NCBI GenBank assembly: GCA_002394685.1
Contig: DGUP01000053.1
Span: 1 to 64,000 of the forward strand
Direction of reading: 5' to 3'
DNA from: Treponema sp. UBA4307
Lineage (GTDB): Bacteria; Spirochaetota; Spirochaetia; Treponematales; Treponemataceae
Length of the DNA stretch: 64,000 bases
Shown: positions 17,290 through 26,485 of the stretch, in pieces
Numbering within the stretch: position 1 is the stretch's first letter
Layout of the letters: each line of letters begins with the position of its first letter
Made by a program: the position numbers and the translations under genes
Notes under the pieces: model-generated
Databases searched by the model: none
What the model was told of the DNA's origin: nothing
The model's input: the letters and a program-made list of their open reading frames with translations, nothing else

Positions 17290-18990
17290 ATGTTTTTCAG
17301 AAAAAAGAAATCATTTTTTTCAGTTTGTTTACTTTTGCTTTTGTCTTTTAGTTCAAATTTTTATGCACAAGGAAAAGCGGTTCCTGCTCCATTTAACAGG
17401 GGCGTCAATTTAACCGGCTGGTTTGAAATCTGGCAGAAAGGAATCCCTGATTTGAATAAATACACTTATCAGGATTTTCTGAACTTGAAAGAGCTGGGGG
17501 GTGATGTAATTCGTCTTCCTGTACATTTTAGTATGATGCTTAAGGATGAAAAGTCTTGTCAGGTTGAAGATATTGTCTGGGATTATCTTGATAAAGCCTG
17601 CGACTGGGCCGAAGAGTTGAAAATTCATCTGATAATTGATAATCATTCCTTTAACAGTGGAAAATATCCTTCAGCAAAAACTGTAGAAAAACATTTACAG
17701 CAAATATGGCCTCAGATTGCTAAACGCTATAAAGACAGAAGTCAGTATATTCTTTACGAAATTCTGAACGAGCCTCAGATAAGTCATGGTGACTGGAGTA
17801 AGATACAAAGTGAAATTGTTACTCTTATCAGAAAGTTCGATAAGAAACATACAATTATTGTTACTGGTGCAGACTGGGGAGGAAGGGATGGTCTTTTAAA
17901 ATTAAAGCCTCTTTCGGATAAGAATTTAATTTATTCCTTCCATTACTACGATCCATTTTTCTTTACACATCAGGGGGCCAGCTGGTGCGATGATGCAGTG
18001 TCTGCTCTGAAAAATATTCCATTTCCTTACAATCAGGAAAAAATGCCGGAACTGGAAGGTGCCGCAAAAGGAAGTTATCTGGAATATAATTTCAAAAATC
18101 AATATCCTCTTGAATCCAGCGAAGAATTTATGAGAAAGAATCTTCAGACTGTTGTGGATTTTTCCATAAAAAATAATGTTCCTGTTTATGTAGGAGAATT
18201 TGGTGTTTACGATTATGTATCTCCAGTTGAAGACAGAAATGTATGGTTTGAAACTGTGGGAAAACTTTTTCAGGAATTAGGATTTCCATACACTGTGTGG
18301 GGTTATGACTCATCCTTTTCATTTTTTGAAAAAGACAAACATACTTATCCTGATGATTTGAATCCGCGGATTTTAAAAGCTCTTGGTTTTAATGTTCCTG
18401 AGGGGGCAGGTCATCCTTCAAAGAAAGCAGAAGTAAAAAAAGAACTGCCTCTTGTAATTTATGAAGAGTTATTCAGCAGTGCGGTAAGATCTTCCTTCTG
18501 GTCTTCAAATCCAAAAGCTGCAATGAAAATTGTGGGAGGTAAATGTCCCCAGGGAAAATACTATTGTTCATTCAGCAATATGAAGCGCTATGAAAGTTTT
18601 ACCTTTTATTTTAAGGACACGGATTTGTCTTTTGCAGGTAAAGATTTTGAAAATACTTACATTCATTTTTATATAAAGACAGAATCCAGAGAACAGAAAA
18701 TACAGCTGCGTTTTTTGAATAAGGATGGAGAAAATGAAATTCCATGGCGCTTGTCTTATAATCTGCCTTTAAAGAATTATGAGCCGGGGGAGTGGGTTTT
18801 AGTAGAAATTCCTTTAAGAGATTTTCGTATTACAGGAGCATGGTCCGGTGCCCAGGGAGGCAAGTGGTATAATCCGGATAAAAATGTTACATTCAACTGG
18901 TCTAAAGTTGAACGTATGGATTTTGCAGCGGAAGAGGATGAGCTTAAAGGTGTTCTTGCTTTAGACGATATTAAAATCATCAGGAAGTAA
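17290..18990 (+). CDS. Secreted GH5-family endoglucanase with C-terminal beta-sandwich domain
   Basis: Exported glycoside hydrolase: N-terminal signal peptide ending near F-Y-A-Q-G, then a GH5 TIM barrel (G-V-N-L-T-G-W-F-E, I-R-L-P-V-H-F, I-I-D-N-H). The acid/base Glu is in Y-E-I-L-N-E-P and the nucleophile Glu in P-V-Y-V-G-E-F-G-V-Y, both in the expected order. After about residue 385 a roughly 170-residue beta-rich domain follows (S-S-F-W-S-S-N-P to L-A-L-D-D-I-K-I), resembling CBM11/CIA30-like carbohydrate-binding modules. AAGGAG at 17278-17283 abuts ATG 17284, so the ATG at 17290 with a six-base spacing is preferred. Likely substrates are cellulose or mixed beta-glucans. The YkgJ-like gene starts nine bases downstream. 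Confidence 0.88.
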   Translation: MFFRKKKSFFSVCLLLLLSFSSNFYAQGKAVPAPFNRGVNLTGWFEIWQKGIPDLNKYTYQDFLNLKELGGDVIRLPVHFSMMLKDEKSCQVEDIVWDYLDKACDWAEELKIHLIIDNHSFNSGKYPSAKTVEKHLQQIWPQIAKRYKDRSQYILYEILNEPQISHGDWSKIQSEIVTLIRKFDKKHTIIVTGADWGGRDGLLKLKPLSDKNLIYSFHYYDPFFFTHQGASWCDDAVSALKNIPFPYNQEKMPELEGAAKGSYLEYNFKNQYPLESSEEFMRKNLQTVVDFSIKNNVPVYVGEFGVYDYVSPVEDRNVWFETVGKLFQELGFPYTVWGYDSSFSFFEKDKHTYPDDLNPRILKALGFNVPEGAGHPSKKAEVKKELPLVIYEELFSSAVRSSFWSSNPKAAMKIVGGKCPQGKYYCSFSNMKRYESFTFYFKDTDLSFAGKDFENTYIHFYIKTESREQKIQLRFLNKDGENEIPWRLSYNLPLKNYEPGEWVLVEIPLRDFRITGAWSGAQGGKWYNPDKNVTFNWSKVERMDFAAEEDELKGVLALDDIKIIRK

Positions 18991-18999
18991 AGAATTTTC

Positions 19000-19479
19000 G
19001 TGAAAGACCCTTTTTATAAAAACGGATTAAAATTTTCCTGCCGGCGCTGTTCTTTCTGTTGTGGTCACGGTCCGGGTTTTGTTTATCTCTCTAAAAGGGA
19101 TTTAAGTGAACTTTGTAAATTTTTCAAGCTGACCATAAAGGAATTTGTTGAAGGTTACTGCAGGTGGGCTGATTATTACGGCGGAACAAAAGTTCTGGCA
19201 CTCTTTGAAAAAAAGAATTTCGATTGTGTTTTGTGGAAGAATGGATGTTCTGCCTATCCTGCCAGACCGGTGCAGTGTTCAACTTATCCTTTCTGGTCCT
19301 GGATGGTAAATGACAAGGCTGTCTGGGATGACTGTGCAAAAGATTGTCCCGGTATGAATCAGGGAGAGCTCTGGCCGGCAGAATATATTGATGAAATGAA
19401 GAAAAAATATGACGACAACAAGCCTCTTTACAAGGAAGAAGTGGAAAAACTTATGGAGGAAGAAGAGAAGTTTTCCTGA
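19000..19479 (+). CDS. YkgJ-type cysteine-cluster protein, short form
   Basis: The 159-residue protein has the metal-binding motif C-R-R-C-S-F-C-C near residue 15, then C-R-W, D-C-V-L-W-K-N-G-C-S-A-Y-P-A-R-P-x-Q-C-x-T-Y-P-F-W and C-A-K-D-C-P-G, the set of cysteines typical of the YkgJ family. Function of the family is poorly known; iron-sulfur or zinc binding is inferred. The start codon is GTG at 19000, with AGGAAG about 13 bases upstream overlapping the end of the GH5 gene, so it is probably expressed from the same message. Confidence 0.75.
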   Translation: MKDPFYKNGLKFSCRRCSFCCGHGPGFVYLSKRDLSELCKFFKLTIKEFVEGYCRWADYYGGTKVLALFEKKNFDCVLWKNGCSAYPARPVQCSTYPFWSWMVNDKAVWDDCAKDCPGMNQGELWPAEYIDEMKKKYDDNKPLYKEEVEKLMEEEEKFS

Positions 19480-19580
19480 AAGGTGTGGCTTTAGGTTCTT
19501 TCCCCTCACAAATCTTGATAAAAAGTATTGACGATAGAGTTAGAATTTAATAACTTTTATCTCAAACAGGTTTTTACGTC

Positions 19581-19880
19581 ATGAAAACAAACAATAGAAA
19601 AAATGCTTTCAGTTTACTCATTACACTTTTGCTCATCCTGAGTATGATGTTTTCTGTTGTATACCTGGCTCATAATCTTCACCATGACTGTACCCATGAT
19701 GATGATTGTGAAGTTTGTCTGATTATTCGTACAGTTGAAAGCAATATTTCAGACAATAGTCTTACTGTAATCCTTGTATCAATTCAGGTCTTTCTTGCTG
19801 TCCTTGCAGTTATTATAAAATCAAAGACCTGGTTTAAATCACTTTCCCTTGTTGAATTAAAAGAAAAAGCCAGCTGTTGA
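19581..19880 (+). CDS. Small membrane protein with His/Cys-rich loop, next to the zinc transporter
   Basis: The 99-residue protein has two predicted transmembrane segments (about 10-30 and 60-80) separated by a loop rich in potential metal ligands: H-N-L-H-H-D-C-T-H-D-D-D-C-E-V-C. I do not recognise a family, but the loop and its position 62 bases upstream of a zinc-type ABC operon suggest a metal-binding or sensing accessory (inference). A possible promoter (TTGACG at 19528-19533, TAACTT 17 bases later) lies in front of it, and the imperfect palindrome GTTA-N8-TAAC overlaps this region and could be an operator. Confidence 0.65.
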   Translation: MKTNNRKNAFSLLITLLLILSMMFSVVYLAHNLHHDCTHDDDCEVCLIIRTVESNISDNSLTVILVSIQVFLAVLAVIIKSKTWFKSLSLVELKEKASC

Positions 19881-19942
19881 TTTTAATTTTATCCTCACAA
19901 TCGTTTGCAAAAAAAATTAAAATTCAATTATAAGGAATTATT

Positions 19943-20995
19943 ATGTCTAAGAAATTTTTTCTCGCTGGTGCAGTGATTTGTGCTGCATTGTTATTAAATA
20001 TTTCATGTAATAAAAGTACAGATGAATCAAAAAAAGATTCTAAAACAACAGAGCTTACAATTGTAAGTACAATCTTCCCTGAATATGATTGGATGGTTAA
20101 TCTTACAGCAGGTACACCTGTAAAAAATGAACTTTTGATTTCTAATGGAGTTGACCTTCATAGTTATCAGGCTTCAGTTCAGGATATTATTAAAATTGCA
20201 GAAAGCGATATGTTCATCTACGTTGGAGGTGAGTCTGATTTCTGGGTAGATGATGTCCTTGAAAATCATAAAAACGTTAAGGGTGTAAAACTTCTGGAAC
20301 TTATTAAGGATGATGTTAAGGAAGAAGAAGTTGTAGAAGGAATGCAGGCTGAAGAGGAAGAAGACGAAGACGCTGAAGAACATCATCACGAAGATGAAGA
20401 AGATGAAGAAAGCGAAGAAGATCATCACACCCATCACCATCATGACGAAGATGAAGTGGAATATGATGAACACGTCTGGCTTTCAGTTCGCCTGGCAAAC
20501 AAACTCTGTGCTGCTTTAACAGAAAAACTTGTTGAACTTGATCCTGCAAACGAATCAATTTACAGAGCAAATTATGCAAAGTATTCAGCAGAACTTACTT
20601 CACTTGATAAAGAATATGAAAGCGTAATTAATGAAGAAAATAGAAAAACTGTTCTTTTTGCAGACCGCTTTCCTTTCAGATACATGACAGATGATTACGG
20701 ATTAAATTATTACGCAGCCTTTGTTGGATGCTCTGCAGAAACTGCTGCAAGTTTCGAAACAATGGCTTTCCTTACACAGAAAGTTGATGAACTTAAGCTC
20801 CATGTAATTCTGGTACTGGAAAAATCTGATTGTAAAATAGCAGATACTGTTATTGAAAACACAAATGCTAAAGATCAGAAGGTAATGGAAATGGATTCAA
20901 TTCAGTCTGTTACTGTTGCAGATATGAGTGCAGGAAAAACTTATCTTTCTTCAATGAAGAAAAATCTTGAAACATTAAAAGAAGCTCTTAAATAG
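19943..20995 (+). CDS. Zinc/manganese ABC transporter substrate-binding lipoprotein (ZnuA/TroA family)
   Basis: Lipoprotein signal with lipobox N-I-S-C near residue 22, then a cluster 9 binding protein: I-V-S-T-I-F-P-E-Y-D-W, D-L-H-S-Y-Q (first metal His), a long Glu/Asp/His-rich loop at about residues 133-172 (H-H-H-E-D and H-T-H-H-H-H-D-E-D runs), the second His in Y-D-E-H-V-W-L-S, and V-L-F-A-D-R-F-P-F-R. The His-rich charged loop is characteristic of zinc-specific ZnuA proteins rather than manganese TroA. The third His ligand expected near the C-terminal half is not obvious. It is followed after nine bases by its ATPase gene. AAGGA precedes the ATG. Confidence 0.9.
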   Translation: MSKKFFLAGAVICAALLLNISCNKSTDESKKDSKTTELTIVSTIFPEYDWMVNLTAGTPVKNELLISNGVDLHSYQASVQDIIKIAESDMFIYVGGESDFWVDDVLENHKNVKGVKLLELIKDDVKEEEVVEGMQAEEEEDEDAEEHHHEDEEDEESEEDHHTHHHHDEDEVEYDEHVWLSVRLANKLCAALTEKLVELDPANESIYRANYAKYSAELTSLDKEYESVINEENRKTVLFADRFPFRYMTDDYGLNYYAAFVGCSAETAASFETMAFLTQKVDELKLHVILVLEKSDCKIADTVIENTNAKDQKVMEMDSIQSVTVADMSAGKTYLSSMKKNLETLKEALK

Positions 20996-21004
20996 GAGAA
21001 TGGA

Positions 21005-21649
21005 ATGGTTCTTTTGGAATGTAAAAATCTTTCTATCGGCTACGAAAAAAAAGTAATCCAGAAAGGTATCAACTTCAAAATAGAAAAGGAGGATTATCTC
21101 TTTATTCTTGGAGAAAATGGTACAGGTAAGTCCACATTAATCAAAACTCTTCTTGGATTTATTAGACCTCTGGCTGGAGAAATTATTGTTTCAAAAGAAT
21201 TAAAATCCTCCTTTATTGGCTATCTTCCCCAGACTAATGCAGAACAGAAAGATTTTCCTGCAACGGTCTGGGAGATAGTTCTTTCAGGATGCCAGGGCCG
21301 TCTCGGGTTGAGACCCTTCTATTCAAAAAAAGAAAAAGAGAGGGCTCTGGAGAATCTGAAAAAACTTGGAATGGACAAGTACAGGAATAAATCTTTCAGG
21401 GAGCTTTCAGGAGGCCAGCAGCAGAGAGTTCTTCTTGCCAGGGCCTTGTGTGCAGCAGATGATTTTCTGCTTCTGGATGAGCCGGTAAAAGGATTTGATC
21501 CTAAAATTACTGAAGAAATGTATGCTTTAATTGAAGAACTAAATAAAAAAGGAATGACAATTGTAATGATCAGTCACGACTTAAACGCAGCAAAAAAATA
21601 TGCAAAACATACGCTGGTTCTGGAAAGGGACAGGAGTCTGGAAATATGA
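21005..21649 (+). CDS. Metal ABC transporter ATP-binding protein (ZnuC-like)
   Basis: A 214-residue ABC ATPase for zinc-type uptake. Walker A G-E-N-G-T-G-K-S-T near residue 37, Q-loop Y-L-P-Q-T-N, signature L-S-G-G-Q-Q-Q-R, Walker B D-D-F-L-L-L-D-E-P and the switch His in I-S-H-D-L. TAGGAG lies directly upstream. Its stop codon overlaps the permease start (ATGA), indicating translational coupling. Confidence 0.93.
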   Translation: MVLLECKNLSIGYEKKVIQKGINFKIEKEDYLFILGENGTGKSTLIKTLLGFIRPLAGEIIVSKELKSSFIGYLPQTNAEQKDFPATVWEIVLSGCQGRLGLRPFYSKKEKERALENLKKLGMDKYRNKSFRELSGGQQQRVLLARALCAADDFLLLDEPVKGFDPKITEEMYALIEELNKKGMTIVMISHDLNAAKKYAKHTLVLERDRSLEI

Positions 21650-22494
21650 TTGAAATATTCAGTAAACTTCAAACCTATTTTTCCTACTCTTTTGTTCAGT
21701 ATGCCCTAATAACAGGAGTGCTGATTGCGTTTTGTTCTTCACTCCTTGGAGTAAATCTTGTACTCAAACGCTTTTCCTACATAGGTGACGGATTAAGTCA
21801 TGTTGCCTTTGGGGCACTTTCAATAGCCACAATCCTTAAACTGACAAATACAATGTTTATTGTTATGCCGGTTACTGTCGTGCTTGCAGTTGTAATTTTA
21901 TGTGCCAGAGAAAACTCAAAAATTAAAGGTGACGCTGCTATTGCCATGCTTTCAGTGGGCGCTCTTGCAGTTGGTTATCTGTTGCGAAATATTTTTGCAC
22001 CTCCTGCAAATTTAAGTGGAGATGTATGCAGCACCCTTTTTGGTTCTACATTGATTTTAACTCTTTCAAAAGGTGAAGTAATTCTTTCCATTATACTTTC
22101 AGTTTGTGTGATTTTATTTTACGTATTATTTTACAATAAAATTTTTGCAGTAACTTTTGATCAGACTTTTTCTTCGGCCAGCGGAATTAATGTTAAAGTT
22201 TACAATATTCTTATGGCTGTATTTGTTGCAGTTATAATCGTTCTTGCAATGAATCTGGTTGGGTCACTGCTTATTTCTGCCCTGATTATTTTCCCTGCAG
22301 TTTCTGCAATGCTGCTTTTCAAAAGCTTTAAATCTGTTACAATATTCGCTGCAATATTTTCTGTAATTTGTGCAGCAGCAGGTATTGTAACTGGAATTCT
22401 GGCAGGCACGCCGGTTGGGCCTACAATCGTTGCGGTGGATATTGTGGGATTCTCTGTTTGTAAAATTGTTAGTCTTATAAAGATGAAATTATAA
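21646..22494 (+). CDS. Metal ABC transporter permease (ZnuB-like)
   Basis: A 282-residue polytopic membrane protein of the ABC-3 family, with about eight hydrophobic segments and the family motif G-D-G-L-S-H-V-A-F-G-A near residue 50. It would form the zinc channel of the transporter with the preceding ATPase and binding lipoprotein. The ATG overlaps the stop of the ATPase gene. Confidence 0.93.
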   Translation: MIEIFSKLQTYFSYSFVQYALITGVLIAFCSSLLGVNLVLKRFSYIGDGLSHVAFGALSIATILKLTNTMFIVMPVTVVLAVVILCARENSKIKGDAAIAMLSVGALAVGYLLRNIFAPPANLSGDVCSTLFGSTLILTLSKGEVILSIILSVCVILFYVLFYNKIFAVTFDQTFSSASGINVKVYNILMAVFVAVIIVLAMNLVGSLLISALIIFPAVSAMLLFKSFKSVTIFAAIFSVICAAAGIVTGILAGTPVGPTIVAVDIVGFSVCKIVSLIKMKL

Positions 22495-22512
22495 TTGAAG
22501 GGGATTTTCTTC

Positions 22513-23169
22513 ATGAAAGCAAAAAGATTTTTGAACTGTATATTGCTCGGTGTTATGGCGGAACTTATTATTTTAAGCGCTTCCTGTTCTGGAAAAGATA
22601 ATAAAATCAGTATGCCTTCAGGAGGAAATAATTCTGTGTCCGATATAATCAGCCGGCAAATGCAGGAGGAAAATCCTCCATATGAAGAATATCCCCTGGA
22701 TGAAGAAGGCTATTATCCGGAAGAAGATGAAGAAGCTGAAGATTATGTTGATATAGTTTCTGAAATTCTTAAAGAAAAGAAATGGTCTTCCCAGCGTCTT
22801 GCCTCTTTAGCTGAATGGGATAAATTGAAGGTTGATATTGATTTCAGTCAGATGAATTTTATTGTAGCCCAGGGACAGGTGTTTGATATGATGCTTGATG
22901 CCCAGTCCTACAATGGTATGACTACAAAAATAAATGGAAAATTTGTTTCTCAGGAAAGTCCCTATGGTAGAACATATGCTGCCCTCTATTACGATGCAAC
23001 AGCCTGCTGTCAAACTGGGCTGTCCTTTATAATCAATGACGGTCTGGTTTTTCCAAAGGATTATCCTGAGGAGATGGAAGATATTGCAATTTACGGCACA
23101 ATTCGAGTTGCACAGATTCAGGGAATGGAATTTATGTATGTAGAAGTTGCAAAATACTTCTTTGAATAG
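22513..23169 (+). CDS. Lipoprotein of the zinc uptake operon, with di-cysteine motif
   Basis: Lipoprotein signal with L-S-A-S-C near residue 25, followed by an acidic low-complexity stretch (Glu/Tyr/Asp-rich, about residues 55-80) and a C-terminal domain of about 130 residues with Y-D-A-T-A-C-C-Q-T-G and G-T-I-R. The di-cysteine within a beta-rich domain resembles proteins found beside zinc transporters, so a zinc-handling role at the membrane is likely but inferred. GAAGGGG at 22497-22503 supports ATG 22513. It starts 18 bases after the permease stop and closes the operon. Confidence 0.7.
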   Translation: MKAKRFLNCILLGVMAELIILSASCSGKDNKISMPSGGNNSVSDIISRQMQEENPPYEEYPLDEEGYYPEEDEEAEDYVDIVSEILKEKKWSSQRLASLAEWDKLKVDIDFSQMNFIVAQGQVFDMMLDAQSYNGMTTKINGKFVSQESPYGRTYAALYYDATACCQTGLSFIINDGLVFPKDYPEEMEDIAIYGTIRVAQIQGMEFMYVEVAKYFFE

Positions 23170-23592
23170 AATCTGCCGGAGTGCCGGAGAAAGCCTATTG
23201 AATAAAAAAAAGCCAGCGTACTTGACGCCGGCCGCACATTAAAAAAAGTAAACCTGAACAATCAGGAACAATGTTCATAAGAGGCTCACTTTTTTAAATC
23301 AATATTATTACTAAACACAATACTATCACCGTGAGAGTCATTTGTAAAGAATAACATTTTGTTTAAAATTAGGATTTTTTTGTTGTAATAACTAATTTAT
23401 TGTTATTTAACTATACAAGTGTACTGTAAAAGAGAAATTTCAGTCCTTTAATTGATGCATTTTTTTATAACAGCTATTTTTTTTGATAATTCAATAAATA
23501 TGAAATATAATTTAATATCATTACAGTAATATTGTAAAATGTCCGATAAATATTAATAATATAGAAAACTTTTTTTTCTGAGGATTGGAGAG
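23170..23592. other. Long AT-rich intergenic region before the chemoreceptor gene
   Basis: It holds a GC-rich patch at 23172-23235 with imperfect inverted repeats (GCCAGCG / CGCCGGC-type, possibly the end of the zinc operon), then about 300 bases that are very AT-rich. No open reading frame is plausible. A flagellar-type promoter candidate lies at its right end. Confidence 0.5.
23522..23549 (+). promoter_or_regulatory. Candidate sigma-28 promoter of the chemoreceptor gene
   Basis: TACA at 23522-23525, 16-base spacer, TCCGATAA at 23542-23549, which matches seven of eight bases of GCCGATAA. The -35 and spacer are slightly off consensus. The ATG is 43 bases downstream. Confidence 0.5.
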
Positions 23593-25797
23593 ATGAAGAA
23601 AACAACCTTTTATGATAAGACTCTTACACGAGAGTTGTCTTTTAGTATTGGTGCAGTACTTATTGTACTTCTGGTGGCTCTTGGCTTATTTCTTGCATTA
23701 AGAGTTAACAAAGGTTTCAGAAGTATATCTGATGATTATCTTAATCAGGTCAGTGAATATTATTCTTCTTCTACAGAAAAGATTCTTGAAGGCGAATTCA
23801 AAATAGGAACCACATTAAAGGCTGCCATGGAATGTTTTGAAGAAATCGAGCCTGAAAATCGACGTGACTATTTAAATAATTTTTTAAGACAGACCCTTGA
23901 AGAAAATCCTAATCTTGTAGATACCTGGTGTGTCTGGGAGCCGAATGCACTGGATGGAATGGATGCCAGATATGCAACTCATGACGGACAAACTGCTCCT
24001 GATACAGATCAGTCAGGACGCTTTATTCCATACTGGACACAGGTGGGTTCAACAATTGACTGTACTGCACTTACTGAATATGAAGAGGGCAGCTGGTACG
24101 TTGATCCATTTAATAATGATAAAGGTATTCTCATAGACCCTAACCTTTATGAAGTTGGTGGAAAAATGATGTGGGTTTGCGGTGCAGCTTTTCCAATCAA
24201 AGATAAGAATGGAAAGTCTATCGGTGTAGTTGGACTTGATATGTCTCTGGACACTTTGACTAACATGCTGAGATCTGCTGAACTTTATAAGAGTGGATAT
24301 CTTTCCTTGATTTCAAATACAGGTCTTACTGCTGTTGATAAGGATATAAATCTGGAAGGTCAGACTTACACTTATTATGATGACAAAACATACGGTGACT
24401 TCTTTAAGAAAGCCCGGTCTTCCCTTCAGTCTCAGACTTTCTCCACAGCAGACGGATATATTCATATTGTAAATCCAATTCAGGTTGCCGGAGCAGATGA
24501 AATCTGGTACTTGGGAGCAAATGTTCCTTCTTCAGAAGTAAATCGTCCTATAAAGGATATTGTAACAATCGTAATCATAGGATTTGTAATTACAACAGTC
24601 GTTCTTTATGTACTTACATTCCTCTTTGTTTCAATCATGTCTTCTTCCCTTAAACGGGGAGTTGCCGCACTTAAAAATATTGCTCAGGGTGATGGAGACC
24701 TTACAGTTCGTGTTGAAGCAAAAAAGGACAACGAACTTGGCCAGATGTACACTTACTTCAACGAAACAATGGAAAAGCTTCAGAATTCAATTGGAAAGGT
24801 AAAAACTGAATCTGAGTCTATGGAACAGACTGGTATTATGCTTACTGAAAATATGAATACTACTGCGGCTGCTGCAAATCAGGTAACTGCAAATATTGAA
24901 AGCGTTAATCAGGAAGTAAAGAAACAGGCTGGCAATGTAAAGAGTGCAAACGATTCAGTTGAAGAAATCAATGAACAGGTTAAGAAACTCGTTGGCAGCA
25001 TAGAATCTCAAAGTTCCAGCGTAGTTGAATCTTCTTCTGCAATTGAACAGATGGTTGCAAATATTCGTTCTGTAACCAACATTCTTAAGGCTAACAGTGA
25101 AACTATTGAAAGCCTTGAAAAATCTTCTGAAGCTGGTAGAGAAAATATCGCTTCAAGTGTTGATGCTACAGAAAAAATTCGTGAGCAGTCAAAAACACTG
25201 CTGGAAGCTTCAAGCGTTATTCAGAATATTGCCGAACAAACAAACCTGCTGGCTATGAATGCAGCAATTGAAGCGGCACATGCGGGGGAGGCTGGAAAGG
25301 GCTTCTCTGTTGTTGCAGATGAAATTCGTAAACTTGCAGAAGATTCAAATACTCAGGGTAAGAAAATTACAGAAAATCTTAATGAAGTACTTTCAAGTAT
25401 TGAAGATGTTACAAATTCTACAATGCAGATGCAGACTCAGTTCGGCGAAATTTATGAGCTGACACAAAAAGTTTCTCAGCAGGAACTTACGATTATGCAT
25501 GCAATGCAAGAACAGTCAGAAGGTGGTGGACAGGTACTTCAGGCAATGAAGGAAATTAATGACATTACAATGAATGTTAGAAATGGCAGTGAAGCAATGC
25601 AGGCCGCTACAGATAATGTTAATAAGGAAATGGATGTACTCACCCGTATTACTGATGAAATTACTTCAAGTATGGAAGAGATGGCTTTTGGTCTTGCTGA
25701 TATTAACAACAGCATCAATCATGTTAATGATGAGACCCACAACCTTAAAGACAGTATCCAGAGTCTGACTGCAGTTGTTAATACATTCAAGGTATAA
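23593..25797 (+). CDS. Methyl-accepting chemotaxis protein with periplasmic Cache domain
   Basis: A 734-residue transmembrane chemoreceptor. TM1 is near residues 15-37, a double-Cache-like sensor domain follows (D-T-W-C-V-W-E-P-N-A, W-Y-V-D-P, G-V-V-G-L-D-M-S-L) to about 315, TM2 near 325-352 and a HAMP domain (G-D-G-D-L-T-V-R). The cytoplasmic signalling hairpin has its tip at about residues 545-570, E-Q-T-N-L-L-A-M-N-A-A-I-E-A-A. The C-terminus has no pentapeptide for CheR tethering. The receptor would feed CheA-CheY and control the periplasmic flagella; the Cache domain suggests a small organic ligand such as an amino acid or organic acid (inference). Confidence 0.95.
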   Translation: MKKTTFYDKTLTRELSFSIGAVLIVLLVALGLFLALRVNKGFRSISDDYLNQVSEYYSSSTEKILEGEFKIGTTLKAAMECFEEIEPENRRDYLNNFLRQTLEENPNLVDTWCVWEPNALDGMDARYATHDGQTAPDTDQSGRFIPYWTQVGSTIDCTALTEYEEGSWYVDPFNNDKGILIDPNLYEVGGKMMWVCGAAFPIKDKNGKSIGVVGLDMSLDTLTNMLRSAELYKSGYLSLISNTGLTAVDKDINLEGQTYTYYDDKTYGDFFKKARSSLQSQTFSTADGYIHIVNPIQVAGADEIWYLGANVPSSEVNRPIKDIVTIVIIGFVITTVVLYVLTFLFVSIMSSSLKRGVAALKNIAQGDGDLTVRVEAKKDNELGQMYTYFNETMEKLQNSIGKVKTESESMEQTGIMLTENMNTTAAAANQVTANIESVNQEVKKQAGNVKSANDSVEEINEQVKKLVGSIESQSSSVVESSSAIEQMVANIRSVTNILKANSETIESLEKSSEAGRENIASSVDATEKIREQSKTLLEASSVIQNIAEQTNLLAMNAAIEAAHAGEAGKGFSVVADEIRKLAEDSNTQGKKITENLNEVLSSIEDVTNSTMQMQTQFGEIYELTQKVSQQELTIMHAMQEQSEGGGQVLQAMKEINDITMNVRNGSEAMQAATDNVNKEMDVLTRITDEITSSMEEMAFGLADINNSINHVNDETHNLKDSIQSLTAVVNTFKV

Positions 25798-25865
25798 AAA
25801 CAGTAAGCTGATTAACAGACACTTTGCATAAGTTCACATGCAGTATAGATGAGGGAGTAAATTGA

Positions 25866-26216
25866 ATGAAGAGCGAACAAGAAATTTTTGTTGAAAATAT
25901 GAAATATTACCGCAATCTAAATGATATGTCTCAGCAAGAATTGGCAAAACTCTGCAATGTGTCTGTTGGAACTATAGGAAATATTGAAAGTTACATTTCA
26001 AAACCGTCGTTTGATATGATTATCAATATTTCAAGACAGTTAAACATCTCTCCGGACTACCTTTTTAGAGATAGAAGTAAAAAAGATGAAATGCCACTCT
26101 TAGATGTTCAAAAGAAAAAAATATTAAATATTCTGGAAGATAAATTACGTACCCGCATAAATGAATCATTAGCAGACAGTTGCCATCAGATAAAGATTCT
26201 TTTAGATGGTGAATAA
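25866..26216 (+). CDS. XRE-family transcriptional regulator, 116 residues
   Basis: N-terminal HTH (M-S-Q-Q-E-L-A-K-L-C-N-V-S-V-G-T-I-G-N-I-E), ending with the family-typical L-N-I-S-P-D-Y-L-F. A C-terminal 40-residue helical tail may mediate dimerisation. GAGGGAG at 25851-25857 precedes the ATG. A small minus-strand reading frame with a strong ribosome-binding site and a palindromic upstream region faces it 16 bases away, so that pair could be the regulated unit (inference). Confidence 0.85.
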   Translation: MKSEQEIFVENMKYYRNLNDMSQQELAKLCNVSVGTIGNIESYISKPSFDMIINISRQLNISPDYLFRDRSKKDEMPLLDVQKKKILNILEDKLRTRINESLADSCHQIKILLDGE

Positions 26217-26231
26217 TTCCTTTAGATAAAA

Positions 26232-26324
26232 CTAATATATTTGTAAAGTCCACAAAAATTGACTGACTTGTTTTCCATCGTCAGTAATTTCGATGAAATC
26301 AGAATTTTCTAATAATGTCTTCAT
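26232..26324 (-). CDS. Possible 30-residue microprotein
   Basis: Minus-strand frame M-K-T-L-L-E-N-S-D-F ending L-W-T-L-Q-I-Y, preceded by a strong GGAGGT (complement of 26329-26334). The region upstream contains GTATAGTATAC-like near-palindrome around 26386-26396 that could be an operator. Nothing further identifies it; it may also be a gene remnant. Confidence 0.4.
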   Translation of the reverse strand: MKTLLENSDFIEITDDGKQVSQFLWTLQIY

Positions 26325-26485
26325 TTTTACCTCCGTACATTATTTTTAACTGTGTAAACATATTGATATTTCTCACCTATATTGAGTATACTATACCTAC
26401 AAGATTTTTTCAATTCTTATCTGTTAAAATTGCTTTTATAGATTTAACATAATAAAAGGATATATAAAAATAGGAAGGTAAAAAA

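Noticed and set aside
20174..20579. Minus-strand frames in the ZnuA-like gene
   Set aside because: Shadows of the acidic His-rich loop.
23400..23430. TACAAGTGTACTGTA as an operator
   Set aside because: Symmetry is only partial and there is no second site.
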